Origin: ZC4RG19 sp017577565
GTDB taxonomy: Bacteria > Actinomycetota > Acidimicrobiia > Acidimicrobiales > VFJN01
Length of the DNA stretch: 64,000 nucleotides
Reading direction: 5' to 3'
Assembly (NCBI GenBank): GCA_047459075.1
Contig: VSCH01000006.1
Span: 1-64,000 of the forward strand
Position numbers and translations under genes: made by a program. Positions within the stretch are counted from its first letter, which is position 1. Each line of letters starts with the position of its first letter. The notes beneath the pieces were generated by a model. It saw only the letters and a list, made by a program, of their open reading frames with translations, was not told the origin of the DNA and made no database searches. Below, in pieces: positions 40,340 through 49,196 of the stretch.

Positions 40340-43300
40340 GCACCCGACGCGCCCGCCTGGGGCAGCTCGCGGCCCGCTGGCGGCCCGCGCTGGCGGTCGC
40401 GTCCGAGGCCCGCCCCCGCGCGGCCGCCCGGCCGGCGAGCGACCGGCCACGCCGGCTCGCGTTCACGGGGCGGCCGACCGTGCGCCTCCTCGGGGCCCTG
40501 GCCCTCGTCGCCTACGTGCCGCTGCTGCTCACCCAGCGGGGGTGGGTGAGCGCCGACACGAAGACCTACCTCTACCTCGACCCGGCGAAGCTCATGAGCC
40601 GGGCGTGGTCGATGTGGGACCCGACGATCGGGCTCGGCACCGTCACCCACCAGAACATCGGCTACCTGTGGCCGATGGGGCCGTTCTACTGGGTGTTCGA
40701 GCAGCTGGGCGTCCCCGACTGGGCCGCCCAGCGCCTGTGGTGGGGCACGATCATCTTCGGCGCCGGCGCCGGGGTCGTCTACCTGGTCCGCACGCTCGGC
40801 TGGAGCGGGCCCGGCGTGCCCGCCGCGACCTTCGTCTACGCGCTGACGCCCTACCTGCTCACGCTGGTCGCCCGGCTGTCCGCGATCCTCCTGCCCTACG
40901 TGGCGCTGCCCTGGCTGGTGGCGCTCACCGTGCGGACGGCCCGCACCCGCGGATGGCGCTACCCGGCGGCCTTCGCGCTCACGGTCGCCACCTGCGGCAG
41001 CGTCAACGCCACCGCCCTGCTGCTCGTCGGCGTCGCGCCGGTCCTGTGGCTGGCGCACGCGGTGTGGGTCGCCCGCGAGATCCCGCTGCGCACGGCGATC
41101 GCCGCCGCCCTGCGCATCGGCGTGCTCACCGTGCCGGTGTCGGCCTGGTGGATCGCCGGCCTGACGGTGCAGGGCACGAACGGCATCGAGATCCTCCGCT
41201 ACACCGAGACGGCGGAGACCGTGGCGAAGGTCTCGGTCAGCCACGAGGTCCTGCGGGGCCTCGGCTACTGGTTCTTCTACGGCACCGACCGCCTCGGCCC
41301 GTGGATCGAGCCGAGCGTCGACTACACGCAGGTCCTGCCGCTCATCGCGGTCACCTACCTCATCCCCTTCCTCGGCCTGGCCGGCGGGGTCGTCGCCCGG
41401 TGGCGCCACCGGGCCTACTTCGTCCTGCTCGTCGCCGTCGGCGTGGCGCTGGCCGTCGGCGCCTACCCGTGGGAGAACGGCCCCCCGTGGCCGATGCTGC
41501 TCAAGGCGTTCCTCCTCTCCGACGTCGGGCTGTCGATGCGCAGCCTGCCCCGGGCCGTGCCCCTCGTCGTGCTGGGCCTCGCCGTGCTGCTCGGCGCTGG
41601 CGTCACGAGCGTGGCCCGGCGCTGGCCCCGCACGGCGCTGCCCCTCGCCGTCGGCATCCCCGTCCTCGCCGTCGCCGCGCTGCCCCCGCTGTGGCTCGGG
41701 CGCTTCGTGCCCGAGAACCTGCGGCGCCCGGAGGAGGTGCCGGAGTACTGGCGGGAGGCGGCCGCGCACCTCGACGCCGGCGACCACGGCACCCGCGTCC
41801 TCGTCGTGCCCGGCACCGACTTCGCCAGCTACCGGTGGGGCAACACGGTCGACCCGATCCTGCCCGGCCTGGTCGACCGGCCGTCGGTCCAGCGCGAGCT
41901 GATCCCCTACGGGTCGCCGCCCTCGGCCAACCTGCTCAACGCGTTCGACCTGCGCCTGCAGGAGCGCACCGCCGTCCCCGCCAGCTTCGCCCCGATCGCC
42001 CGCCTCCTGCGGGCCGGCGACGTCCTCGTCCAGAGCGACCTCCAGTACGAGCGCTACAACACGCCCCGGCCCCGGAACTTCTGGGCGCTGGTCACCGCCG
42101 CGCCGGGGCTGGGCGACCCGGTGCCGTTCGGCCCGGGCCGGCCGAACGAGACGATCGAGGACGTCCAGCTCGAGGACGAGCTGCTGCTGCAGACCGACCC
42201 CGAGCTCCCCCACCCGCCCGAGCTGGCCGTGTTCCCCGTCGAGGACCCGCTCCCGATCGTCGCCACCCACGCCGACGACCACCCGCTGCTCGTCGCCGGC
42301 GACGGCGCCGGCCTGGTCGAGGCGGCGGGCGCCGGGCTGATCGACGGCACCGAGCTGATCCGCTACTCCGCGTCGCTCGACGAGGACGAGATCCGGGCCG
42401 CGCTCGACGACGGCGCGGTGCTGCTGGTGACCGACTCGAACCGCCGCCGGGGCGAGCGCTGGACGACCGTGCGCCACACCCGCGGCTACACCGAGCGCGC
42501 CGGCCAGGACCCCCTGCGGGAGGACCACAGCGACAACCGCCTGCCGGTCTTCCCCGACGCCGACGACACGACGCGCACCGTCGCCGTCCAGCGGGGCGAC
42601 GTCGTGGCCGACGCCACCAGCTACGGCAACACGATCACCTTCACCTCCGAGGAGCGGCCGTCGCTGGCGGTCGACGGCGACCCCGAGACCGCCTGGCGCA
42701 CCGCGGCCTTCGCCGACGCCCGGGGCGAGCGCATCGAGCTGACGCTCACCGAGCCGGTGACGACCGACCACATCACCCTCACCCAGGCGACGACCGGCAC
42801 CCGCAACCGCTTCATCACCGAGGTCCGCCTGCGGTTCGACGGGGGCGACGCCCTCGACGTCGAGCTGGGCCAGGAGTCCCGCGACGTCCCCGGGCAGACC
42901 ATCCGGTTCCCCGAGCGCACCTTCGAGACGCTGTCGATCGAGATCCTGGCCGACAGCGCCGGCGAGCGGCCCCGCTACGCCGGGCTGAGCAGCGTCGGGT
43001 TCGCCGAGATCGCCATCGGCGACGACCCGCCCCGGCAGGTCGAGACGATCGCGCTGCCCACCGACCTGCTCGACGCCGCCGGTGCCGCGTCGCTCGACAA
43101 CCCGCTCACCGTGCTGGTGACCCGGCAGCGCCAGGACCCCACCGACGTCACCCGGCTCGACGAGGAGGAGCGGATCACCCGCCTGGTCTCGCTGCCCACC
43201 GCCCGCTCCTTCCGGCTCGACGGCGAGGCCCGCCTCTACCGCCGGGACAGGGCGGCCGTCATCGACGAGCTGCTCGGCCGCCCCCACGACGGCTCGGTCA

Positions 43301-44814
43301 CCTGGGCGCGGTCCAGCGCCCGCCTCACCGGCGACGTCCACACGGCCGCCGCCGCCTTCGACGGCGACCCCGGGACCGCGTGGACGACGGTGCGGGCCGA
43401 GCCCGTCGGCCAGTGGGTCGAGGTCGTGCTGACCGAGCCGGTGACCGTCGACCGCCTGCCGGTGACGCTGCTGGCCGACGGCTACCACTCGGTGCCCACC
43501 GAGCTCGAGGTCTGGGTCGACGGCGAGGTCGTCGGCCGGGTGCCGGTCCCGCCGGTCGAGGACGGCGACCGCCAGGGCGCGACGGCCGAGGTCGAGCTCG
43601 AGCTGCCGGAGCCCGTCACCGGGTCCCGGGTGCGGCTGCGGGTCACCCAGGTGCGGGAGGTCCTGACCAACGACTGGGTGAGCGACCGGGAGGTGGCCCA
43701 GCCGGTGGCCATCGCCGAGATCGGCCTGCCGGCCGACCCGGTGCCGGCGCTGCCCGAGGTCATCGACACCGGCTGCCGCACCGACCTCGTGGCGATCGAC
43801 GGCGAGCCGGTGCCCGTCCGCATCACCGGCCGCACGGCCGACGCCCTGGCCGGGCACGCGCTGCCGCTCACGACGTGCGACGACGCGCCGGTGGCGCTGT
43901 CGGGCGGTGACCACGAGATCGAGACCACCGCCGGCGAGGAGACGGGCCTCGACATCGACCAGCTCGTGCTGCGCTCGGCGGCCGGCGGGGAGGCCTCGCC
44001 GGCGGGCGCCGGCACGCTGGTGGCCGAGGCCGTCGCCGCCGACGGCGGCCGGCCCCGCGAGGGCGGCGGCCCGGTCACGCCCGGGCCGACCGTCGACGTG
44101 CTGGACCAGGACCACGACCGCCTCACGGTCCGGGTCACCGGCGCCACGCCCGACGAGCCCTTCTGGCTGGTGCTGGGCCAGAGCCACAACCTCGGGTGGA
44201 CGGCGTCCGTCCGCGACGGCGAGGAGCTGGGCGAGCCGGAGCTGGTCGACGGGTTCGCCAACGGCTGGCGGATCACGCCACGGGCCGAGTCGTTCGAGGT
44301 CGAGCTGCGGTTCACCCCCCAGCAGCGGGTCGACGTCGCCCTGGCCGTCTCGGCCGGCTCGGCGGCCCTGTGCCTGCTGCTGCTCCTCCGCCGCCCCCGG
44401 CCGCTCGTGCACGCGCCGTCGTCGCTGGCCGAGCCCTACTCCCGGGTGCTGGCCTTCCACTACGAGGGCGCGCTGCCGACGCTCCGGCAGGCGATCGTGA
44501 CCGGCATCGGCGTCGGGGTGCTCGGCTACGTGCTCGCCGGGCCGCTCGTCGGCCTCGTCGTCGGCGTCGCCGCCGGGATCGGGTGCCGCCACGAGACGTT
44601 CCGGCGCTACCTGCTGCTGGCCAGCCCCCTCGCCCTGGCGCTGGCCGCGGCCTACGTCCTCTACATCCAGGCCCGCCACGGCCCCGAGCCGAGCTTCGAC
44701 TGGCCCATCGAGATGCGTCGCCCCCACCCCGCGGGGTGGCTGGCCGTCCTGCTCCTCCTCGCGGACGTGATCGTCGACCGCGTGTGGCAGGCTCGACGCA
44801 CCGATGCCGACTGA
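40336..44814 (+). CDS. aftD: AftD-like alpha-arabinofuranosyltransferase (GT-C with carbohydrate-binding modules)
   Basis: A 1492-residue membrane protein, close to mycobacterial AftD in length. An N-terminal bundle of about 11 helices (45-430) starts with WVSADTKTYLYLDPAKLMSRAWSMWD, carrying the catalytic-type Asp. A long extracytoplasmic region (450-1330) includes at least two F5/8-type C-like modules (ERPSLAVDGDPETAWRTAAF and AAFDGDPGTAWTTVRA). C-terminal helices follow from about 1335. AftD adds arabinofuranose to arabinogalactan and lipoarabinomannan using decaprenyl-phosphoarabinose. Whether this host makes those polymers is unknown, so the exact glycan is inferred. The start overlaps the GT4 stop and the end overlaps the nucleotidase gene by 11 bases. 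Confidence 0.85.
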   Translation: MSTRRARLGQLAARWRPALAVASEARPRAAARPASDRPRRLAFTGRPTVRLLGALALVAYVPLLLTQRGWVSADTKTYLYLDPAKLMSRAWSMWDPTIGLGTVTHQNIGYLWPMGPFYWVFEQLGVPDWAAQRLWWGTIIFGAGAGVVYLVRTLGWSGPGVPAATFVYALTPYLLTLVARLSAILLPYVALPWLVALTVRTARTRGWRYPAAFALTVATCGSVNATALLLVGVAPVLWLAHAVWVAREIPLRTAIAAALRIGVLTVPVSAWWIAGLTVQGTNGIEILRYTETAETVAKVSVSHEVLRGLGYWFFYGTDRLGPWIEPSVDYTQVLPLIAVTYLIPFLGLAGGVVARWRHRAYFVLLVAVGVALAVGAYPWENGPPWPMLLKAFLLSDVGLSMRSLPRAVPLVVLGLAVLLGAGVTSVARRWPRTALPLAVGIPVLAVAALPPLWLGRFVPENLRRPEEVPEYWREAAAHLDAGDHGTRVLVVPGTDFASYRWGNTVDPILPGLVDRPSVQRELIPYGSPPSANLLNAFDLRLQERTAVPASFAPIARLLRAGDVLVQSDLQYERYNTPRPRNFWALVTAAPGLGDPVPFGPGRPNETIEDVQLEDELLLQTDPELPHPPELAVFPVEDPLPIVATHADDHPLLVAGDGAGLVEAAGAGLIDGTELIRYSASLDEDEIRAALDDGAVLLVTDSNRRRGERWTTVRHTRGYTERAGQDPLREDHSDNRLPVFPDADDTTRTVAVQRGDVVADATSYGNTITFTSEERPSLAVDGDPETAWRTAAFADARGERIELTLTEPVTTDHITLTQATTGTRNRFITEVRLRFDGGDALDVELGQESRDVPGQTIRFPERTFETLSIEILADSAGERPRYAGLSSVGFAEIAIGDDPPRQVETIALPTDLLDAAGAASLDNPLTVLVTRQRQDPTDVTRLDEEERITRLVSLPTARSFRLDGEARLYRRDRAAVIDELLGRPHDGSVTWARSSARLTGDVHTAAAAFDGDPGTAWTTVRAEPVGQWVEVVLTEPVTVDRLPVTLLADGYHSVPTELEVWVDGEVVGRVPVPPVEDGDRQGATAEVELELPEPVTGSRVRLRVTQVREVLTNDWVSDREVAQPVAIAEIGLPADPVPALPEVIDTGCRTDLVAIDGEPVPVRITGRTADALAGHALPLTTCDDAPVALSGGDHEIETTAGEETGLDIDQLVLRSAAGGEASPAGAGTLVAEAVAADGGRPREGGGPVTPGPTVDVLDQDHDRLTVRVTGATPDEPFWLVLGQSHNLGWTASVRDGEELGEPELVDGFANGWRITPRAESFEVELRFTPQQRVDVALAVSAGSAALCLLLLLRRPRPLVHAPSSLAEPYSRVLAFHYEGALPTLRQAIVTGIGVGVLGYVLAGPLVGLVVGVAAGIGCRHETFRRYLLLASPLALALAAAYVLYIQARHGPEPSFDWPIEMRRPHPAGWLAVLLLLADVIVDRVWQARRTDAD

Positions 44815-45487
44815 CCCCTCCGGCACCGTGAAGGGCTTCATCCTCGGCGTCGACCTCGACGGCGTGGTCGGCGACTACACCGCGGCCCTGCGCACGGTCG
44901 TGGCCGAGCGCACCGGCGTCGACCCCGAGTCGCTGCCGCTCGAGCGGTCCTGGGACTTCCGGGAGTGGGGCCTGTCCCCGGAGGAGTTCGAGCAGCACCA
45001 CCGGGCCGCGGTGCTGGAGCACCGCATCTTCCGCACCATGCCGGTCATGCCGGGCGCCGCCGAGGCGCTGTGGCGCCTGTCGGACGCCGGGGTCTGGATC
45101 CGCATCATCACCCACCGGCTGTACGTGAACTGGGGGCACGCCACGGCGGTCGCCGACACGGTGGCCTGGCTCGACGCGTCGGGCATCCCCTACCGCGACC
45201 TCTGCTTCCTCGGGGCCAAGCCCCAGGTCGAGGCGGACTGCTACGTCGAGGACGCGCCGCACAACGTCGCCGCGCTGCGCTCGACCGGCGCCCACGTCAT
45301 CGTCTTCGACCAGCCCTACAACCGGGACGTCGACGGCCCGCGGGCACGGGACTGGGCCGAGGTCGAGTCGCTGGTCGGCGACCGGGTCACCGAGCTGGGC
45401 CTGACCCTGCAGCCGCCGCTGCCGGGGTTCGAGGACGCCCGCAACCGCCTGCGCCGGGTGCGCGCCCTGCCGGACGAGCCGGGCTGA
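44804..45487 (+). CDS. 5'-nucleotidase, NT5C-like HAD protein
   Basis: A 227-residue HAD-superfamily hydrolase. Motif I is LGVDLDGVVGDY (nucleophile Asp and acid/base Asp), motif II is IITHR, and the later DCYVEDAPHNVAAL supplies the metal-binding acids. The RSWDFREWGLSPEEFEQ insertion matches the NT5C cap. Members dephosphorylate deoxynucleoside monophosphates. The ATG lies inside the end of the AftD-like gene; a role in the glycan island is not obvious. Confidence 0.85.
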   Translation: MPTDPSGTVKGFILGVDLDGVVGDYTAALRTVVAERTGVDPESLPLERSWDFREWGLSPEEFEQHHRAAVLEHRIFRTMPVMPGAAEALWRLSDAGVWIRIITHRLYVNWGHATAVADTVAWLDASGIPYRDLCFLGAKPQVEADCYVEDAPHNVAALRSTGAHVIVFDQPYNRDVDGPRARDWAEVESLVGDRVTELGLTLQPPLPGFEDARNRLRRVRALPDEPG

Positions 45488-45520
45488 GCCCGGGGCCGGC
45501 GGCCACGGCACGACGGACGG

Positions 45521-45546
45521 CGGCCGGGCACGCGCACGCCCGGCCG
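45521..45546 (+). terminator. Terminator-like hairpin after the nucleotidase gene
   Basis: CGGCCGGGC and GCCCGGCCG are perfect nine-base arms around an eight-base loop, 34 bases past the stop and just before the small membrane-protein promoter. No T-tract. Confidence 0.5.
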
Positions 45547-45555
45547 GGCGGGTCG

Positions 45556-45561
45556 TAGGCT
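45556..45561 (+). promoter_or_regulatory. Leaderless -10 hexamer before an ATC codon
   Basis: TAGGCT, then GCCTCC, then ATC at 45568. The spacing equals that of the ATG/GTG leaderless genes here. The TAG of the hexamer is also an in-frame stop, so the coding frame cannot extend upstream. Confidence 0.5.
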
Positions 45562-45567
45562 GCCTCC

Positions 45568-45861
45568 ATCGTCTCGAACCAGGCCGCCGCGACGTCCGGG
45601 CTGGTCCTGCTGGCCGCCCTCCCCCTCGCCCTCACCGCGTGGGCGCTGCTCGACGCCGCCCATCGGCCCGAGTGGGCGTGGGCGCTCGCCGGGCGCCGCC
45701 GGGTCGTGTGGATGGCGGCGATCCTGCTCGGGGCGATGGCGCTGGTCGTCGGCGTCGCGGTCTCGGGCTTCTACCTCGTGCGGGTGCGCCCCGAGGTGGC
45801 CGCCGCCGAGGAGGGCCGGGTGCCCGGCTCGCCGAAGAGCGCCTCCGGCGGCGGGCCGTAG
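45568..45861 (+). CDS. Small two-helix membrane protein with a possible ATC start
   Basis: An open frame of 97 codons from ATC at 45568. The product has helix 1 (GLVLLAALPLALTAWALLDAA), a HRPEWAWALAGRRR loop, helix 2 (VVWMAAILLGAMALVVGVAVSGFYLV) and a polar RVRPEVAAAEEG tail. The W-D-RP-W...R..W pattern resembles actinobacterial PLDc_N/DUF2516-like small membrane proteins. No ATG, GTG or TTG occurs in frame before helix 2, so either ATC is the start or a truncated one-helix form is made from GTG in RRRVVWM. The 3' end overlaps the convergent GT2 gene by 91 bases. Function unknown. Confidence 0.55.
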   Translation: MVSNQAAATSGLVLLAALPLALTAWALLDAAHRPEWAWALAGRRRVVWMAAILLGAMALVVGVAVSGFYLVRVRPEVAAAEEGRVPGSPKSASGGGP

Positions 45862-46697
45862 CGCCGGCGCAGGTGGTGGGCGATGGCGAGGAGCCGGGCC
45901 CGGGGCGCCCAGTACGGCCCCCGCCGCCCGGGGGAGACCAGGCCGGCGAGCAGGTCCCACACGGCGATCAGCAGGCGGATGGTCGCGTGGTAGCGACCCG
46001 AGTGCTCCCGCACCATGAGCAGCGTGTTCCGCAGCTGCAGGTAGTCGACGACGTCCGCCCGGGAGCCCACGTCGGTGTTGCGCACCTCGGCGCCCCGCAC
46101 GACCCCCACCTGCCACCCGGCGCGCTTGGCCCGGATGGCCAGCTCGGCCTCCTCGCAGTAGGCGAAGTAGCGCTCGTCGAACAGGCCGACCGACTCCAGG
46201 CACTCGCGGCGGGCGAGCATGAGCGTGCCGTGGGGGTAGCCGGCCGGCTCCCAGCCGTCGGTCACCGTGGCGGGCGCGGGGATGGCGCCGAAGTACCGGT
46301 CGATGACCGGCGTCAGGGCGTCGCCGACGTCCGCCGACGCCAGCCCGGCCCGCTCCTGCGCTCCGGCCACCGCCACGAGCCGCTCGAGGCACCCGGGCAG
46401 CGGGTGGGCGTCGTGCGGGCACACCGCCAGCCAGGGCGCCGGGTCGTGGCGGAGGAACCAGCGGAACCCGATGTTGGCCGCCGGCCCGAAGCCGGTGTTC
46501 GACCCGGCCTCGATCAGCTCGACCCCCGCGGGCAGCTCGGCCCGCAGCCGGTCGAGCGTCGCCGCCGGCGAGCCGTTGTCGACCACGGCGATGCGGGGCA
46601 CCAGGCTCTGGGCCAGGAAGCGCTCGACGGTCCGCAGCACCGCGTCGGGCTTGTCCCGGTGGACGATCACGAGGTCGACGCGGGGCAGCCCTGCCAC
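45771..46697 (-). CDS. GT2-family glycosyltransferase (rhamnosyltransferase-like)
   Basis: A 308-residue GT2 enzyme: VDLVIVHRDKPDAVLRTVERFL, AVVDNGSPAATLDRL, an AGSNTGFGPAANIGF segment, CPHDAHPLPG in the DXD position, and GLFDERYFAYCEEAELAIRAKRAGW, the hallmark of rhamnosyl/GlcNAc transferases acting on wall or O-glycans. The DXD is replaced by HDA, a variation worth noting. GTG 46697 has AGGA eight bases upstream. It closes the envelope glycan island and diverges from the aminopeptidase gene. Confidence 0.88.
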   Translation of the reverse strand: MAGLPRVDLVIVHRDKPDAVLRTVERFLAQSLVPRIAVVDNGSPAATLDRLRAELPAGVELIEAGSNTGFGPAANIGFRWFLRHDPAPWLAVCPHDAHPLPGCLERLVAVAGAQERAGLASADVGDALTPVIDRYFGAIPAPATVTDGWEPAGYPHGTLMLARRECLESVGLFDERYFAYCEEAELAIRAKRAGWQVGVVRGAEVRNTDVGSRADVVDYLQLRNTLLMVREHSGRYHATIRLLIAVWDLLAGLVSPGRRGPYWAPRARLLAIAHHLRRRYGPPPEALFGEPGTRPSSAAATSGRTRTR

Positions 46698-46787
46698 GGG
46701 GGAATCCTGCGGTGCCGGGCCGGCCGCCGCCAAGTCGGCGATCGGGCTGGTCGGCTCGCGGGAGGTGGCCGCTAGAGTCGTGCGGCC

Positions 46788-48110
46788 GTGACCGCGCGCC
46801 CCATCGACCTCGACGCCGCCCGCCGGCTGCTGGCGTTCTGCGACGCCTCCCCGTCGCCGTACCACGCCTGCGCCACGGCCGCCGCCCTGCTCACCGAGGC
46901 GGGCTTCACCCGGCTGGCCGAGGACGCGCCGTGGCCGGGCGAGCCGGGCCGGTGGTTCGTCGTCCGGGGCGGGACGCTCATCGCCTGGGTCACGGGCTCG
47001 GGGCACCAGCCCCACGACGGCTTCCGGATCGTCGGCGCCCACACCGACAGCCCCAACCTGCGCATCAAGCCCCAGCCCGACCTCGTGCGGGCGGGCGCGC
47101 GCCAGCTCGGGGTCGAGGTCTACGGCGGGGCCCTGCTCGCCAGCTGGCTCGACCGCGACCTGGGCCTGTCGGGGCGGGTGGCGGTCCGCCGCAACGGCAG
47201 CGGCGCCATGGTCCGGCTGCTGCGGGTCGACCGGGCCGTCTGCACCATCCCGCAGCTCGCCATCCACCTCGACCGCGAGGTCAACACCGCCGGGCTGAAG
47301 GTGGACCCCCAGACCCACCTCACCCCGATCTGGGGTGTCGAGCCGCCCGGCGGCGCACCGTCCGGGGACGGGGGCGGCCTCGTGGCCTTCGTCGCCGAGG
47401 AGCTGGGGGTCGACCCCGACGACGTCCTCGGGTGGGACCTCATGCTCCACGACCTGACCCCGGGGTCGCTGGTCGGCCGGGACCACGAGCTCATCGGGTC
47501 GTCGCGGCTCGACAACCTGGCCTCGTGCTGGGCGGCGGTCGAGGCGCTGACCGAGGTGGCCCCGACGGCGAGCGAGGGGCAGATCCCGGTGATCTGCCTG
47601 TTCGACCACGAGGAGGTGGGCTCGACCTCCGACCGGGGCGCGGCCTCGTCGATGCTGCCCACGGTCCTGGAGCGCTCGGTGCTCGCCCGGGGCGGCGACC
47701 GCGAGGCCTTCCACCGGTCGCTCGCCCGCTCGGCCTGCCTGTCGGCCGACATGGCCCACGCCACTCACCCCAACCACGCCGACCGCCACGACCCCCAGCA
47801 CCGCATCGCCCTGAACGGGGGCCCGGTCGTGAAGGTCAACGCCAACGTCCGCTACGCGACCGACGCCCCCGGCGTCGCCCTGGTGGCACTGGCCGCCGAG
47901 CAGGCCAAGGTGCCGCTGCAGCGGTTCGCCATGCGCAGCGACCTGCCTTGCGGCTCGACGATCGGGCCGATCACCGCCGCCCGCCTCGGCATCACGACCG
48001 TCGACGTCGGCATGCCGCAGCTCGCCATGCACGCCGCCCGCGAGCACGCCGGCAGCCACGACCCCGCCCACTACCGGGCCCTGCTGGCGGCCTTCCTCTC
48101 GCCGGGGTAG
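46788..48110 (+). CDS. apeB: M18-family aminopeptidase
   Basis: A 440-residue zinc aminopeptidase that trims N-terminal, often acidic, residues in the cytosol. Metal-binding blocks visible are VGAHTDSPNLRIKP, SSRLDNLASCWAA, LFDHEEVGSTSDRGA (catalytic Glu pair) and the C-terminal MPQLAMHAAREHAG. The length is normal for the family. GTG 46788 follows TAGAGT by nine bases, so the leader is absent or only a few bases long. Confidence 0.94.
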   Translation: MTARPIDLDAARRLLAFCDASPSPYHACATAAALLTEAGFTRLAEDAPWPGEPGRWFVVRGGTLIAWVTGSGHQPHDGFRIVGAHTDSPNLRIKPQPDLVRAGARQLGVEVYGGALLASWLDRDLGLSGRVAVRRNGSGAMVRLLRVDRAVCTIPQLAIHLDREVNTAGLKVDPQTHLTPIWGVEPPGGAPSGDGGGLVAFVAEELGVDPDDVLGWDLMLHDLTPGSLVGRDHELIGSSRLDNLASCWAAVEALTEVAPTASEGQIPVICLFDHEEVGSTSDRGAASSMLPTVLERSVLARGGDREAFHRSLARSACLSADMAHATHPNHADRHDPQHRIALNGGPVVKVNANVRYATDAPGVALVALAAEQAKVPLQRFAMRSDLPCGSTIGPITAARLGITTVDVGMPQLAMHAAREHAGSHDPAHYRALLAAFLSPG

Positions 48111-48119
48111 GACGTCGGC

Positions 48120-48674
48120 ATGGACGTCGCCGAGGCCCGGGCCGTGCTGGGGGTCGGCGCGGACGACCCGTGGCCGGCGGTGCGCTCGGCCTACCGGCGC
48201 CGCATCCGGGCCGTCCACCCCGACCTCAACGGCGGGGCCGCCGCGGCCGCGGCGCGCCTCAACGAGGCCTACGCCGTGCTCAGCCGGGCCCGCCGGGCCG
48301 GCGGCCGGGGCGCGCCCCCACCGGGCCCGACCCCGGCGGCGCCCGACCCCGCGCCGCCGGCGCCGCCGCCCCCGCCGACCGTCGGCGTGGCCCTGGCCGG
48401 CAACGACACGCTGCTCTTGTCCTGCCCGCCGGACGAGGCCTTCGCCCTGCTGCTCGACGCCGCGCACCGCGTCGGCTCGGTCAGCTACGTCGACCGGGCC
48501 TGCGCCATCTTCGAGGTCGTCGTCCGCCAGGACGGCGAGGCCTGCTCGGCGGTCGTGACCCTCCAGGGCCGGGCCCACGGCACCGAGGCGTTCGTGACCC
48601 TCGAGGCGCTGGCCCGCCCGGCGACCCTCGCCCCCGACCGGGTCGTCGACCGGCTCCTCGGCGCGCTGCGCTGA
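48120..48674 (+). CDS. J-domain protein with a unique C-terminal domain
   Basis: A 184-residue protein. Residues 1-55 form a J domain (AVLGVGADDPWPAVRSAYRRRIRAVHPDLN) with the HPD motif needed to stimulate DnaK. A Pro-rich linker (60-85) leads to a 95-residue C-terminal domain (LSCPPDEAFALLLDAAHRVGSVSY) that I do not recognise; it looks like an alpha/beta ligand-binding fold. It is a co-chaperone by J domain, client unknown. ATG starts nine bases after the aminopeptidase stop. Confidence 0.8.
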   Translation: MDVAEARAVLGVGADDPWPAVRSAYRRRIRAVHPDLNGGAAAAAARLNEAYAVLSRARRAGGRGAPPPGPTPAAPDPAPPAPPPPPTVGVALAGNDTLLLSCPPDEAFALLLDAAHRVGSVSYVDRACAIFEVVVRQDGEACSAVVTLQGRAHGTEAFVTLEALARPATLAPDRVVDRLLGALR

Positions 48675-48737
48675 CCGCCGGGGCGGCGTGCCGCGGCGCC
48701 TGGTGCGCCCCCGCCGGCCGGCTGGCATCCTGGGACC

Positions 48738-49172
48738 ATGACCGACCCGAAGGAGATCCCCCTCGAGGAGCTGCCCACCACGGAGGAGGGCTGGCGCGAG
48801 CGCCTCGATCCCCTCCAGTTCGAGGTGGCCCGTCGGGGCGGCACCGAGCGGGCGTTCACCGGCATCTACTGGGACACCAAGGACCCGGGGATCTACCGGT
48901 GCGTCGCCTGCAAGCAGGCCCTGTTCTCGTCCGAGGCGAAGTACGACTCCGGCACCGGCTGGCCGAGCTTCTGGAAGCCGCTGCGCGAGGACGCCGTCAG
49001 GTTCGTCACCGACACCAGCCACGGCATGGTCCGCACCGAGGTGCGCTGCGCCCGCTGCGACTCGCACCTCGGCCACGTGTTCGAGGACGGCCCCCAGCCG
49101 ACGGGCCTGCGCTACTGCATGAACTCGGCGAGCCTGGACCTCGACCGGGACGCCGACCCCGCCGGCGCCTGA
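48738..49172 (+). CDS. msrB: Peptide-methionine (R)-S-oxide reductase
   Basis: A 144-residue MsrB that reduces methionine-R-sulfoxide in proteins. Zinc-binding pairs CVAC and CARC are present, with GTGWPSFW and the catalytic cysteine in LRYCMNSASLDL. The second, resolving cysteine is not obvious, so thioredoxin or mycothiol recycling may differ. CATCCT ends six bases before the ATG, a near match to the leaderless pattern. Confidence 0.96.
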   Translation: MTDPKEIPLEELPTTEEGWRERLDPLQFEVARRGGTERAFTGIYWDTKDPGIYRCVACKQALFSSEAKYDSGTGWPSFWKPLREDAVRFVTDTSHGMVRTEVRCARCDSHLGHVFEDGPQPTGLRYCMNSASLDLDRDADPAGA

Positions 49173-49196
49173 GGCGGCGGACCCCCGGCCGGGGCG

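Noticed and set aside
39907..44841. A 1644-codon open frame antisense to the AftD-like gene
   Set aside because: It is a shadow caused by extreme third-position GC; its product is low-complexity Arg/Gly/Asp/Val/His-rich with no family features, and the sense gene is unambiguous.
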